Assembly: GCA_040954595.2 (NCBI GenBank)
Contig: CM082584.2
Span: forward strand, 10,788,001-10,852,000
DNA length: 64,000 bases
DNA from: Balanoglossus misakiensis
Taxonomy: Eukaryota; Hemichordata
Direction of reading: 5' to 3'
Shown: positions 26,701 through 39,048 of the stretch, in pieces
How positions within the stretch are numbered: position 1 is the stretch's first letter
Layout: each line of letters starts with the position of its first letter
Made by a program: the position numbers and the translations under genes
The notes under the pieces: model-generated
Told to the model about the DNA's origin: nothing
The model's database searches: none
What the model saw: the letters and a program-made list of their open reading frames with translations, nothing else

Positions 26701-29700
26701 GGTAGAGACAAAAATGCACCATACACTCTTGAATGGACCGTTGCTACTTAACTGTACATAGCATCAGTCATTGATGTGGTTTTCTGTTGTATTTGAATAA
26801 CGGTGTCATTTCTTTTATAGGTTGCTGTCCACACTTGCCTTCAACAGACCATTCCTGAGACACTTGTGGCAAAATCTAATATCAGCATCTACACAGGCAG
26901 TCACAGGGTAAGAATTATTTGTCTCACTTTCAAACAAAGCTTACTGTTGATCATCGGAATTGATTATTTGCCTACTTACTTCACCAGTCATTCCATACAG
27001 TTTATGACCTTTGGTTTGTTTTCACAGGTCGCGGGTTCCACTTATCACGATGCTCTCGAGAGGTTCTCACTTGCAGACCACCGAGACGAATCAGATACTT
27101 CCCGTACTGTCCCTGTTCTGTTCGCTGTTTTTGCAGGCGTTGATAACTCTTCATGATGCGGAGTTCCATGGCAGTACGACAGGCAAGTATGGAGTTTGTC
27201 CGTACCATATTTGACCCACCGTGACTCTACTTTGCAAAACAATGGCTGTACAGCCCGGCCAATCAGAGATCTCAAGTTTATGGAATATTCCTTTCTTGAG
27301 GATTAACATCTTCCTTTCCTGCTGTTGTTCTCGACAGATGGTAAAAGTCAAAGTTTGATGCCATTCCGACTATCCGAGCTAGTCCAGATGAGTCGAACGC
27401 TGAGAGACGCTTGTCTTGGCATGATAGAATTAGCCCATCCAGAGACCAAACCCAGCGTAACAGACGACTACATGAAAGCCATGACAAGCGTTGGTGTTAG
27501 GAGGGATATCATGTCTGCGCAGGACCTACAGAAACAGACTGAAAACTGGGCACATGTTTTTAAGGTGACGACCCAGCTGGTGAAGCAGTTGCATGAACGC
27601 GACATCAGACGTCAGTTCTGTCCGGAAGGTCACTGGTTATCACAGCATATTTCCATAAGTGCCGACAAGGTAGGATTTAGAAGTTTTCAGCTGCCTGGGG
27701 TTGTGGTAGTGTCATGATTACTATAAGCGCACAACCCACAACTTTAAATCTTATGTGTGAAATCTCCTGCGCCAGTGGTAGTTGGAACCAGAATAGGCTG
27801 TTTCACCACAAGAGGGCGCCACACCACAAACAGGTTGTCGTATACTTGTCCAAAACCGTGAACACGACACAGGCTGTGCTCCTTCATCCCTGTGTCTATG
27901 GCAACCAGTGTCGGTATCTTTTTCTGTATATTGATCAGATTCAACCGACACTAGTATTTGTGAAATCAAAGTTGCAATATCATGATGCATGGTTGTGTGT
28001 ATTTTTCGTAGTCGAGTAAACTCCATCGAGGGCATCATGCAGGGTTTGCCCGGATGAGCAGCTTGAGACTGTCCAACAGACTCTGGTCCCTCCGACATTC
28101 CATGGCCCCGGCTGGCAGTATTCTAACAGCGGATGAAGATGGCCCTCCCATGACGACAACCGAGGCCCGACAACTCACCATACTGACTGAACTGCCGTTT
28201 GTCGTGCCGTTTGAGGAAAGAGTGAAGGTGAGTGAAATAGCGTTTGGTGTCAAATCTGAAGGGGGGGGGGAGGCTGAGATGATAATTGTGATTTTTGTGG
28301 GGGGTTTTCTGGGAAGTCCTTGAAAGTCCTAGAACTTGGTACTACTCCTGGAAAGTTGGGATTGGACATTCCATGTCAAGGTTGTGATATTCTTTCATAA
28401 TCATGACAAAATCTCATTGAATATCTACCTTGTCATCTCTGATAGATTTTCCAAGGTTTACTGGTCAAAGACAAGGAAGAAACGCAAGGGGGAGAACTCC
28501 AAAACTTCTTAGCTGGACCGGCCATTGATATAAACATCAGGCGAAACTACATCTATGAGGATGCCTTTGATAAACTCCGACCCGAGAATGGTAAGAACCA
28601 GATTGCTTGATGAAAATCCGTCAGTAAATATAATGTCTGTGTTAATCCCAATTTTATCGTTTGTTGTACATGTATGAGCTTTTAACAGAATTTTTTTTTC
28701 ATTTAAAAAACTTAGAACCTGATTTGAAGAAGAAAATGCGAGTTCAGCTGGTGAATTACCAAGGTCTGAACGAGGCTGGGATCGATGGGGGAGGAATCTT
28801 CCGAGAGTTTCTGGCACAGCTGTTGAAGACTGGATTCGATCCCAACAGAGGGTTTTTCAAGACAACGCATGACAGACTTCTGTACCCGAATCCGCAGGCC
28901 GCAATTCTCCAGGAGGATTTCACGAACCATTACTTCTTCCTCGGGCGGATGTTTGGAAAGGTCAGTGCGAGGGGTGACCCTTGACCTTTCAGAGCTTTTT
29001 TTGTAAAACGCAACAATGTGGGAGACAAAACAAGGATAATGAATAAGAGGACATAGAGTCCCAGACAGAGGAATTTATTTTGTCTGATAGTGTAACGTAA
29101 TCATATTTTGGACATTGTGAAGTACTGATGATATAACTGAAATAGTTTTGGCTCCTGAAGTTTGTTGATCCATGACCCACTGATCCAACAGAAAACAAAA
29201 CAAACACATCTCCAGAGTATATTTTCATATGAGGAAATTGGGTCAAAGTGTTTAAAATCCATCTCACAATTATTATTATTTTTGCAGGCACTGTATGAGA
29301 ACATGTTAGTTGAGCTGCCATTTGCCAGTTTCTTTCTGTCCAAACTTCTTGGTCGACACTCGTCCGATGTCGACATTCATCATTTACATTCCCTGGATCC
29401 CGAAATGTACAAGTAAGTCCATCACCTCCGAATTCATGGAAATTTTTTGGTAAAGACTGTGTTCTTTGGCATCCCCCTTTAACACCCAACGTCTGTCCTT
29501 TCTTTTCACCCTAGAAATTTACTTTTCTTGAAGAATTACGACGGCGATGTTTCTGATCTGGGTCTTGATTTCACAGTTGTGAACAACGACTTGGGTGAAG
29601 CACAGGTATGGAAAAAAATCTCGAATGAATTCTCTGTCGTGATTGCATGTTTATTATACACCTACTACCGTAACCTATGGCACTGGAGTTTTACAATAAC

Positions 29701-31073
29701 GTTCCATATTTGTACAGTACGTCTCTGTTTGACAGCTGAAGAAGACGATATAGAGAACACTATGTTCATTTCATGTTTATTTTCAGGCAATCTGTCAGAA
29801 AGAATAATACTCGTGTTTTGTTATGTTTTGACAGGTGCATGAGCTAAAGCCTGGTGGGAGAGAAATCCCAGTGACAAGCAATAACAGAATAGAGTACATC
29901 CATTTAATAGCAGATTATAGACTTAACAGACAGGTATAGTGGTCTGCCTTCCTCTTTGAGTAATTTTTATGTGATGTTGATTCTAGCCTGAACTAGGAAT
30001 ATCACTGTCTATCACTGTCTTTACAATGTCTATATGGTATTTTGCTTCATACTGGCAGTACCACAGTGTGGGGGGGGGGGGGGGGGGTGTTATAGGGTTG
30101 TTGATACAAACAGGGCGAGTGTGAAAACAAGATTTGTTTGGAGAAGCACAGAGCCTAGTATTTGCACAAAAACAGCATCACAGAACAACATGTGTGTACA
30201 CGTATATGAGTGAGTGAGCATAGTCTTATCCCTGTCTGATTTTGTTTTGTTTTGCTTAGATCCGTGCCCACTGCACAGCCTTCCGAGAAGGCCTGTCAAA
30301 TGTCATCAATTTGGAGTGGCTCAGAATGTTTGACTATCACGAGCTGCAAACGCTGGTGTCTGGTGCTCTGGTTCCTGTCGATGTGGAAGATCTCAAGAGA
30401 CACACGAACTATTCAGGTGAGAAAACAAATTGTCAGCTCTGCAAATATTTAGAGTTTAGAGCATTTTCTAGATTGACAGACTAGCAACTCGTACATGCTG
30501 GAACCAGGGATTTAGAAGGGGCCACTTCACATTGGGTGCAAAATGCACATACACCGGTTAGATCCATGCAATCTATAATTCTCTCTGCCTGTCAACTTGA
30601 TCCATTAGGTTCCTACAATGTTGACCATCCGGTGATTGAAATGTTCTGGAGAGTTGTGGAGTCTCTGAATGACCGGCAGAAACGACAACTGTTGAAGTTT
30701 GTCACCAGCTGTTCGAGACCTCCATTACTTGGATTCAAGGTGAGAATTAAATTAAATAACTTTCTATCGTTTGATTTAGAGGTCAAAGCTTACCGTAGGC
30801 AACAAGTGGTTTGGACTGAACCATGGTGGTGAAAGGGTTAAATCTAAAACCTGAATTTACCCAGCCGTAACTGACCAGGTGTTCTTTCTCGTGTCTTTTT
30901 AGGATCTCTACCCAGCATTCTGCATTCACAATGGCGGGTCGGACCTGGAAAGACTGCCCTCAGCCAGTACCTGCATGAATTTACTCAAACTGCCGGAATT
31001 TACAGAAGAAGAGGTGCTAAGAACTAAACTGTTGTACGCCATCGAGAGTGGTGCCGGTTTCGAGCTGAGCTAG
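23708..31073 (+). CDS. UBE3C: HECT-type E3 ubiquitin ligase UBE3C
   Basis: Exons: 23708-23773, 23977-24030, 24173-24388, 24887-24999, 25145-25305, 25524-25680, 25822-26072, 26215-26378, 26517-26701, 26821-26907, 27028-27182, 27338-27669, 28012-28227, 28446-28590, 28716-28960, 29288-29412, 29515-29605, 29835-29933, 30260-30416, 30609-30739 and 30903-31073. The total is 1106 residues; the human protein has 1083. It begins [15 protein letters not shown], followed by an IQ motif near residues 46-65 ([12 protein letters not shown]). The HECT domain fills the last third. The catalytic cysteine is Cys1074 (codon 30972-30974) in [14 protein letters not shown], and the C-terminus is GAGFELS. UBE3C extends K29/K48 chains on proteasome-bound substrates. 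The 27183 intron uses a GC donor. AATAAA is at 31445-31450. Confidence 0.97.
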
Positions 31074-31592
31074 TTCTCTGTCCGATCACAATCTGCGAAG
31101 AGAAATGCGTCCTGAACTGGGATCGTTGTGCCTGGTTTCTGTGCGAAAGACTACCTCTGCAAAGTTTCCGCTAACACCAAGCCAGTAACAACGTCATTGT
31201 GGATCGTCTTGTTATGTAGCGGCTGTGTTCAGCAGCCACTCAAACTGTGCTGGTTTTACACTCCTGTTCTACCAAGTGACTTGCCCTGAAAGCACACTCA
31301 CAAACATTGATGTACTTGTCGTATTTATTGCACAAGTAGTAAGACAGAGAGTCCCCCTTATTTTTTATCTTTGAAACACAGGAACTTTCTTGATATTTAC
31401 CAGTTTCTGTAATTACGCATTGGAAAGTGTTTGCGAAAAGATGGAATAAAGATTTCTTTTAATGTTTTTTTTGCCAATTGTACCAGTACTGAATTTTAAA
31501 GTGATGAGCTTATTCTATGCAGCTTGTGTGTGTGTGTGGTACAACATAGGTGATGTTTATAACCTGTTGTGTCGATCATGTGTGCTTAACGT

Positions 31593-31731
31593 AGAAACGG
31601 GCATTGGCCTCAAAATCGACAGACAGCAAGGTGAAAGTTATATTACTTCCAACGGTTCTATAGACGGGGCGACATTTCTGTCTCAAAATGACACGAGAGC
31701 GGGCGAAATTACCCAAATCAGTGAGAAAACG
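31593..31731 (+). pseudogene. Orphan stalk exon of a sulfotransferase gene
   Basis: This segment encodes a peptide containing DRQQGESYITSNGSIDG and FLSQNDTRAGE. It is clearly homologous to the second half of the stalk exon of the sulfotransferase gene at 33206 (RQRSEEYATSNGPVGGS, then PDDTRSGE). It ends at the same kind of donor (ACG/GTAAGGATCT) in phase 0. A possible acceptor is GTAG at 31592, in the phase expected after an anchor exon. No anchor exon or catalytic exon of its own is seen nearby. It may be a relic of a fourth copy or an alternative stalk for the next gene. Confidence 0.55.
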
Positions 31732-33044
31732 GTAAGGATCTTCCTAGTACCTGTAATGAATTTTTCGGAAGAAATGATAAGTTTACTCCGTGGAACTGTA
31801 TGCGTGTAAAAACAAGGGCTTAGACAATATCATGGTGGAGAATCCGGGGATATTCGACTTAGGCTAGAGCTCTAAGGTACTCAGAGTTACGGTTCAAGTC
31901 AGATTGGGATGAGAGCAATTACGAGGCTGCAATATTAATCTCCGATGCTTGCGCCCTCAAGGGTTATCTGGACTATTTCAGCATGGGTGATTTGGTCTAG
32001 TGATTTTATGCGCGGACTTGCTACGCGAATTGGCGCGGTAGTTCTTGGGTTAGAATCAAACAAAACCACATTCAAACAATACCAGTGCCAGGGTGGACAT
32101 TTCAACGTTTTGGAAGTAAATCATGTTGAAGGACGGCAAACAATAGGTTTTATTACATGTAGGCTATAATTAAGACATTGTGAATTCAGTAGACAAAGCA
32201 CCTTTTTTCTAGTCAAAATTAATAGTCTTGTTGTATATGGTTCGTATTATATGTAGGGCATATGCCTGTTCCCTATACTTTGGCGTCGATATCAACGACA
32301 AATTAATCCAGAAGTCACAAACGAGTAAGGCACAGGTAGACTGACGCACCAAGGCAACGCTATCTCAGAGCTGTAGAAATGTCTTATTATAATTTATAAT
32401 ATGCATTTAGCAATGGCACGTGACAAGAAGGGGCCCTTCTCATTTGATGTTCGTTTAAGACTGACCGTCGGCTGTCTAATATATATATATATATATGCAA
32501 CCGGGGCGACTTGTGGCGAGGTTGTAGCTGTTGAGTAGATATAATGGTAGTCTACATATCATCAGTAAAGCTGGCGAAGTGAAGGTATTGGGTGTTGTCT
32601 TGCTGCTGTATGTAGGCATATCCCTCGCAAGGAGCCCCTTCGATGGCGGCGTGAAATAGTATAAAGGTGAGTTCAGACATTCTCTCTGTGTGCGGTTTCC
32701 TTTCTTGAGAAAAATGGATAAAAGGTTTATGTTTAAATAAACAAACATAGATGGTCAAGGAGGTGTTCGAGATACAGGTAGGCATACCTTACAACAATCG
32801 GAGCGGAACTGGAATATTCATGCCTAAATGCGTCAAGGTCGCGATCCGCGTAAGATTTAAGATGAATATTAATCGTGAAAGCTCGATCGACGACAATTTC
32901 GACAAGATAGCGTTATTCCCGTATCATTAACTTTAACCCACCGCACTTTGTGATCATTGACCTATTAGCTACATCGTTATTAATCCTACAGCTGGAAATA
33001 ACTGACCCGGTTCAACAAACGTTATAATTGGTAAAGAGAGAGAG
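31732..33044. other. Non-coding region before the sulfotransferase array
   Basis: This stretch holds a short (AT)n run near 32480 and several open frames without recognisable similarity. A 5' untranslated exon for the gene starting at 33206 is expected here, because its ATG exon follows a TTTCAG acceptor, but I could not place it. Confidence 0.4.
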
Positions 33045-33166
<122 letters not shown>

Positions 33167-33205
33167 CCTTATGTTTCTTTCAGACGGTGGACTGACAATA
33201 CAGAT

Positions 33206-34751
33206 ATGGGAAAGTTTATTGGTTTTACCGCCGGATTTTGCCTTCTTGTGGTCGTTGGCGTCTTACTATTTCTCGTGCAATACGGTGTTGTTAGTGAGTA
33301 TATTATGAATCTTGTTTACGCCTTATTAAGTGAAGATTTCAAGGCAGAGTTATAAAAGTCCTGACCGGGAACTTTTTTGTGTTCAACAGATATCGGACAC
33401 AATTCCGGCATCACGATCAACAAACAACCGCTGCATTCGAACAGTAGTGATGGTCACACAACCTCAAACGGCACTATTCGGAAGTTGACAGACAAACGGG
33501 GTAGTTTCGAAATGGCTGTCATCACAACACGTCATTCGGAAATCGGCAGACAGCGCAGCGAAGAGTATGCTACTTCCAACGGTCCTGTTGGCGGGTCGAC
33601 ATTTCCATCTCCAGACGACACGAGATCGGGCGAAACCACAAACAGAGAGAATTTGGTAAGGATCTCGGTGACTGCAGCAACAATTAGAATATCGAACTCA
33701 TTCAACGTTTTTCATGTTCTGTTCTTGTGTCAGCTATTAAGTTTCAGTCATGACCTAACATTAGGACTTCGTCAACATTGTAGAAAAAAACCGCGGAAAG
33801 AGTTTTGGGGATTTACGAAAGGTTTTAAAGTTGCTATCACTATGGTTACGTTGGCTAACATCAATCCCGTTCTCTTTTCGTATATTCACTGTTTATCGCG
33901 GGCATTTACAAAAAATTATTTTCATATATACATTTTTCCTTTTCCAGGTGACAAACCTTGACGACATTCACAGGAGCAGAAAGAACCAAGTAAGGACCGA
34001 GTGCCAAAAACACAGCGAACTTGCGCAAAAGATTGACCCTGGTCTTTATGCCCACTTGTTGGTTGACGACACCTACAAAGTGATTTACTGTTCCGTGCCC
34101 AAGACGGGGAACTCCAACTGGAGACGAGTGTTTCTCGTGTTGCGGGGAGAGTTCAAGGACACCTCAAATGTGAAGGGCAGCGTCTACCGCTACAAATATA
34201 AAACCCTGGCGAATTATTCGCCACGAGAGAGACAGAAACGATTGAACACCTACACAAAATTTATGTTCACAAGACATCCGTTCACTCGGGTACTGTCAGC
34301 GTACATCGACAAGTTTGTGGAAAAACCGGATATGTCAATAGTACGTAAACATTTGTCAAAACTGCAAGCAGTGAACAACACGACGAAAAGGGCGTTCACG
34401 TTCAAAGAGTTCGTGAACTACGTAATTAAAACCAACCCCGCGAACTACGATCCCCATTGGTTTGAGATCGCCCGTTACTGCCGTCCGTGTGCAGTCCATT
34501 ATGATATGATCGGTAAATATGAAACTCTGATAGAAGATGCAGATTACATACTTCGGAATATTCATGCCGAGAACGTGAATTTTCCATCAATAATTCCACA
34601 CCAAACGAACAGTTCGTCTCCAGACAAACTCGAGAAATATTACAGTACGCTAACAAACGATCAAATCAATGCACTTTATAGAAGATATAAACTTGACTTT
34701 GATTTGTTTGGTTATGATGTCGATGACTACTACAACATGACACTACATTGA
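33206..34751 (+). CDS. Carbohydrate sulfotransferase, CHST8-14/HNK-1 type (array copy 1)
   Basis: Exons 33206-33293, 33390-33655 and 33948-34751 give 385 residues. The first encodes a type II anchor (GFCLLVVVGVLLFLVQYGVV, residues about 10-29). The second encodes a polar Ser/Thr-rich stalk. The third encodes the whole catalytic domain. The PAPS 5'-phosphosulfate loop is CSVPKTGNSNWRRVF (about residues 166-180) and the 3'-phosphate site is FTRHPFTRVLSAY (about 225-237). The family signature CRPCAVHYDMIGKYETL follows. It is expected to sulfate GalNAc or related sugars on Golgi glycans; the substrate cannot be told from sequence. Usual family members have Cys where this protein has Asn in the loop (PKTGN). 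AATAAA is at 34795-34800. The next copy, at 36642, is nearly identical over much of the catalytic exon. Confidence 0.9.
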
Positions 34752-36641
34752 GTGCAACAAGCCCCATCTTAATTGAAATTGGTAAATTTCGGGAAATAAA
34801 TATTGTATCTACAACACAACTATTGCATTTTATCCACTGAGATATTGCACTGGTACCAGAGCAATAGCAGGATATGTCACTGCACAAGTGCCCCCCCCCC
34901 CCTCCGGGAAGAAGTACTTCCAGGTGAACGTACTTTGTTCGGCCATCTTTCTTTCTAATCTCTGCGCTGGGCTCGACTTTTGGTCGGGGTTTAATTTCTA
35001 CCTCGCACACGGTTTCGCCCGAAAGCTTCATTTCAGACGTACCTTGAAGCACCTTGCTGGTGTACGATTTAAAATTTACATGTTTCGAGAAAAAGAAATG
35101 ACAGAAAGCTATTACTTACAGTAGATGATATGCGCAATGAGAGCTGTAAGCCAGGAGAGAAAGGCACACTTCGTCAAGTCACTTTCCATGGCCGATGGAT
35201 TGTGGACATTATCTTCAATGAGGCTACCAAACTTTTGGCAAATCCAGTCCATATCGTCACAGTCATGTCATGAACTTCACTTTCACTCAGAAATTTTGTC
35301 AGAAATTGCTCTGGGTGATGGAAAGGTCGTTGTTGTCACAAATTTCAACCGTGGTGTTTGTCCGTCAGAGATTGAGTCACGAATGATGGAAGTGGTGCCT
35401 CACTGACCATCCGACAAATGTACTGTCTGACAACTATCCAATCGGAATGTGTCATTCACCAGGTGTATTTTGTTGAAGCTTGTGATTGGTTGGTGTGATT
35501 GAGAAGTTGTTTAGCATACTAAGATCACAGATGTAGTCATAATGATACATGGTGTAAGTCGGATAATGTAGTACGAGTGGAGTGCAATCGTTCAGATATA
35601 GAACTGTCAAGGCCTGTATTTATGTCGCCGTCTAAGTATCGTCTTGTTTGCGACATGGAATTAGTGTGAACGTCGCTTGTTGTTAGGGGTCACCTCAGTA
35701 GACGTCATCACCTGACTGAACAGTAGGGCCTGGACAGAAATAATCGGGGGAGGGCTTGAGCGATGGGGTCAGTATTATTCACACGGTTGTTCAGAAGAAG
35801 GTAATTAAAATTTGTGCAACCATTTGGGCGGTGGTCAGTATTTTTCATACAACGACATTTTCAGTAACTATGTTTGTTTGTTTTTCAAGGTCGTACTTTT
35901 TGTAAACAATTGCAAGGACATGTAAAGCGCTATTGTATAGATTAACAGTTAACGTGTCACTGACCAACCTACCCTAAATTTCTCCACCCCACTCTGGCCA
36001 CAAAAATGAACTCTCCCTAGATTTGGTGTATATCTTAAGCAACGACGATATTTTGTAAGACATAACAACGTTACAAGAACTGAGTCGACACTTTGGACGG
36101 TAAGTTCATTTAGTCAACTTCGGTTCTTCACATTCTGTTTGTCTTTTGTCCACCGATACAGTACTGGTGTTCGGTGTTCGAAATCAACGGACAACATGGC
36201 CTTGTGGCCTTGTTAAGCTCTACGCTGTTATCGGCTAGCGACCACACCTGTGATCTGCTAGTATATACATGCGGATAGTTAACCAGCCATTGCTCCATCA
36301 CCACTCCAACAAAATGGCTATGTCTACAGAAAATTCAAATTCTCTGCAGGCTCTCCACTGTCGATACCCCATAAAGCGTTTGAAATCATGGAGTCGTTTT
36401 TGGATCTCCTTTGTGCGCAAACTACAATGTCCCGAGGCCGAGGTCCTTCTCGATGCAGGGCCGTCACAGTCACTTGGACTTTGGCTTTCGTGATTAAACA
36501 TAGCAGCTATGCACTAGGAAATTATAGACCACTGCCTGGTGCACTATTAAAACATGTGAATTAAACCTCGATATTTATATCTAACGAGTTTAAAAACACC
36601 CGGATGTTATTAATTGCAGACGATGGGGTGACTAAACAGAT
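34752..36641. other. Spacer between sulfotransferase copies 1 and 2
   Basis: It contains the 3' end of copy 1, a degraded coding-like stretch at 35125-35406 that I cannot identify, and the second copy of the dispersed repeat (35426-35570). A likely 5' untranslated exon of copy 2 ends at 36099, at a GGACG/GTAAGT donor. Confidence 0.45.
35426..35570. repeat. Dispersed repeat copy 2
   Basis: Same orientation and length as bases 1-144, starting TCTGACAACTATCCAATCG and ending GGATAATGTA. Differences are mostly substitutions with a few single-base indels. No terminal inverted repeats are apparent. Confidence 0.75.
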
Positions 36642-38371
36642 ATGAGACGTTTTGTTGGTATCACCGCTGGATTTTGCCTTCTTGTGGTCGTTGGTGTGTT
36701 ACTATTCCTCTTGCAATATGGTGTTGTTAGTGAGTATGTTTTATTGCTTAAATATACCTCATGCTAATACTGTGTCGTGATTCGCCAGAATCCGTCACGT
36801 GAAAGGAAAACTGAGGGAGAGCTACCGGTAGTTTTTTTCACTCTTAGTACAACGAGAACATAATAGACATAAAACAGATGAAAGAATTGCACTAAGCCCT
36901 TATTTTGAGACATCTGTAAAATGTTTTAAATGAGAGAAACCTAGCCCGGAGACACAGGCGTATTCTAGATCGGCGCCTGTGTCTCCGGGCTAAGAGAAAC
37001 CCCAAATATGACTATGAACGTTTTCTACTGCCAGATATCGGATACAAATATGACATCGTCGCCAACGTACCACTGTTACGTTCGACAGTCGGGGGAACTA
37101 CTGGGAAGACGCCAAACACAAGGGAGAGTTTTGAAATAGCGGTACATACTGAAACTGGCAATCGGGGCGGTGAAGGGCACACCACCTCCATCGGTACTGT
37201 AGAGCGGTCGACACATTCATCCCAAAACGATACAACGGTTGGCGAAGCTTCCAGCACTGAAAACGTGGTAAGGATCTCACTGACTAGCTACTTGTGTGTG
37301 TTCAACTGTAAAATTAATGTAGTTTATTGCCGTACCTATTCCCCTACCCATTTCTATCATCTGCCGCACCTGTGCCCATGGAAACACCAATTGCGGCGCT
37401 GGTGGCGCCGTAGTCGCTCCAGCTGGCTTAAAATATCGTTTTCCACTTTTTAATTGCCCCATTAGAATTGGCATATTACATGTATTTAACAAAGAGGATA
37501 ACTTATGATTACCATTGGAAGTACAGTTCTCTAATCAAGTGAATATTTTTCTTTAATGTCCTTCTTTATCCAGGATATTCTTGACGATATTCATAAAAGA
37601 CGAAAAGCCCGTGTAAATAGTGCGTGCCAAAAACACAGCGAACTTGCGCAAAAGATTGACCCTGGTCTTTATGGCCATTTGTTGGTTGACGACACCTACA
37701 AAGTGATTTACTGTTCCGTGCCAAAGACCGGGAACTCCAACTGGAGACGAGTGTTTCTCGTGTTACGGGGAGAGTTCAATGACACTTCAGACGTGAAGGC
37801 AGGTGTCTACAGCTTCAAATATCAAACCCTGGGAGAGTATTCACCAGAAGAGCAAGACAAACGGCTGAAGACTTACACAAAATTTATGTTCACAAGACAT
37901 CCCTTTTCTCGAGTGCTGTCGGCGTACATCGACAAGTTTGTGGAAGAACCGGACATGTCAATAGTAAAGAAGTACATCCCAAAATTGCAGAAAATAAACA
38001 ACTCTTCCAAATTATTTTCTTACACGTTTAGAGAGTTCGTGAACTACGTAATCCAGACAAACCAAACCGAGTATGATCCCCACTGGTCTGTGATCGTCCG
38101 CTTCTGCAACCCGTGTGCCATCCATTATGATACCATAGGTGAATACGAAACACTGGAACAAGACGCCAAGTACATACTACGGCAAATTCACGCCGTGGGT
38201 GTACATTTTCCATCAATAGTTCCGCACCAAACGAACAGCTCGTCTCAAAACAAGCTGAAGAAATATTACAGTACGCTTACAAATGAGCAAGTGAAAACAT
38301 TTTATGCGCGATATAAACTTGACTTCGATGTTTTTGGTTACAAAGCCGATGACTATTACAACATGACATGA
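36642..38371 (+). CDS. Carbohydrate sulfotransferase, CHST8-14/HNK-1 type (array copy 2)
   Basis: Exons 36642-36729, 37035-37267 and 37574-38371 give 372 residues. The anchor exon is 88 bases in both copy 1 and copy 2 and nearly identical (GFCLLVVVGVLLFLLQYGVV). The stalk exon is alignable only in patches. The catalytic exon is very similar, with long identical DNA blocks around QKHSELAQKIDPGLY. The PAPS loop is CSVPKTGNSNWRRVF and the 3'-phosphate site FTRHPFSRVLSAY, followed by CNPCAIHYDTIGEYETL. Even the bases before the ATG and after the stalk donor (GTAAGGATCTC) match copy 1, so this is a recent tandem duplicate or a product of gene conversion. AATAAA is near 38470. The substrate is unknown. 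Confidence 0.9.
36941..36992. mobile_element. Tiny foldback element with perfect 19-bp arms
   Basis: TAGCCCGGAGACACAGGCG at 36942-36960 is perfectly inverted at 36974-36992, with a 13-base spacer. AGAGAAAC occurs immediately outside both ends (36933-36940 and 36993-37000), with one extra C on the left. It looks like an insertion with an 8-bp target-site duplication, as made by hAT transposases. It lies in intron 1 of sulfotransferase copy 2. Confidence 0.6.
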
Positions 38372-39048
38372 TCTTGAGGATCGACCGGCCCATATGATGA
38401 TATCCATATTTTCCGCGCATTGCTCAAAACTATTTTTCATAGCGACGCACTCTTTCGCTTATTAAAACAAATAAACAACCATTTTTACACGTTTCATATT
38501 TTAAATGGTGACAATTCTTTTTGTCTTAAGACTTCAGTGCTTGTTCATCAAAGCTCTTATACATAATACATGTAATTCACAATTCACTCCCCCCCCCTTT
38601 TCATGCCTACAAAAATGACACAACCATCTCCCGTTTGCCTCACCCCACTTAAAATCGAACAGTCTTCTATGGAAGTGTTTGGGGCCCATCAATCCTCCCG
38701 ATAACACTTTGAATCGCGCAGGAAAAAAAACATACGGCCGTGCTTCCAACCCCGTAAATAATTGGTCGCAACTGTTCGACATAAGAGAACACTCAGTAAG
38801 GATAATGTGGTATTCCAATGAACTACCCGAACAAGACAACACTGGATTAATATACAGTAGCATATGTGAGTACAGCGTTAATTCTATATCCATGTATATC
38901 ATGCTTTTCTTATAAAAACAACCTCCAATTTAAGAGCAAATTATTACAAAATATTTTGCTTTTGGCGGGGCCAAATCCGTGTATTTTTCACGTCAAATGT
39001 GTTTAAAATAGTTTGATCAAATCATCTTTTCTTTCATTTCAGGCAACC
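38372..39048. other. Spacer between sulfotransferase copies 2 and 3
   Basis: Holds the copy 2 3' end and probably the copy 3 promoter and a 5' untranslated exon; the copy 3 ATG exon begins after a TTTCAG acceptor. No other gene is seen. Confidence 0.5.

Noticed and set aside
30066-30088. G-run as a possible regulatory quadruplex
   Set aside because: Mononucleotide G tracts occur many times in this window in introns and flanks; nothing marks this one as functional.
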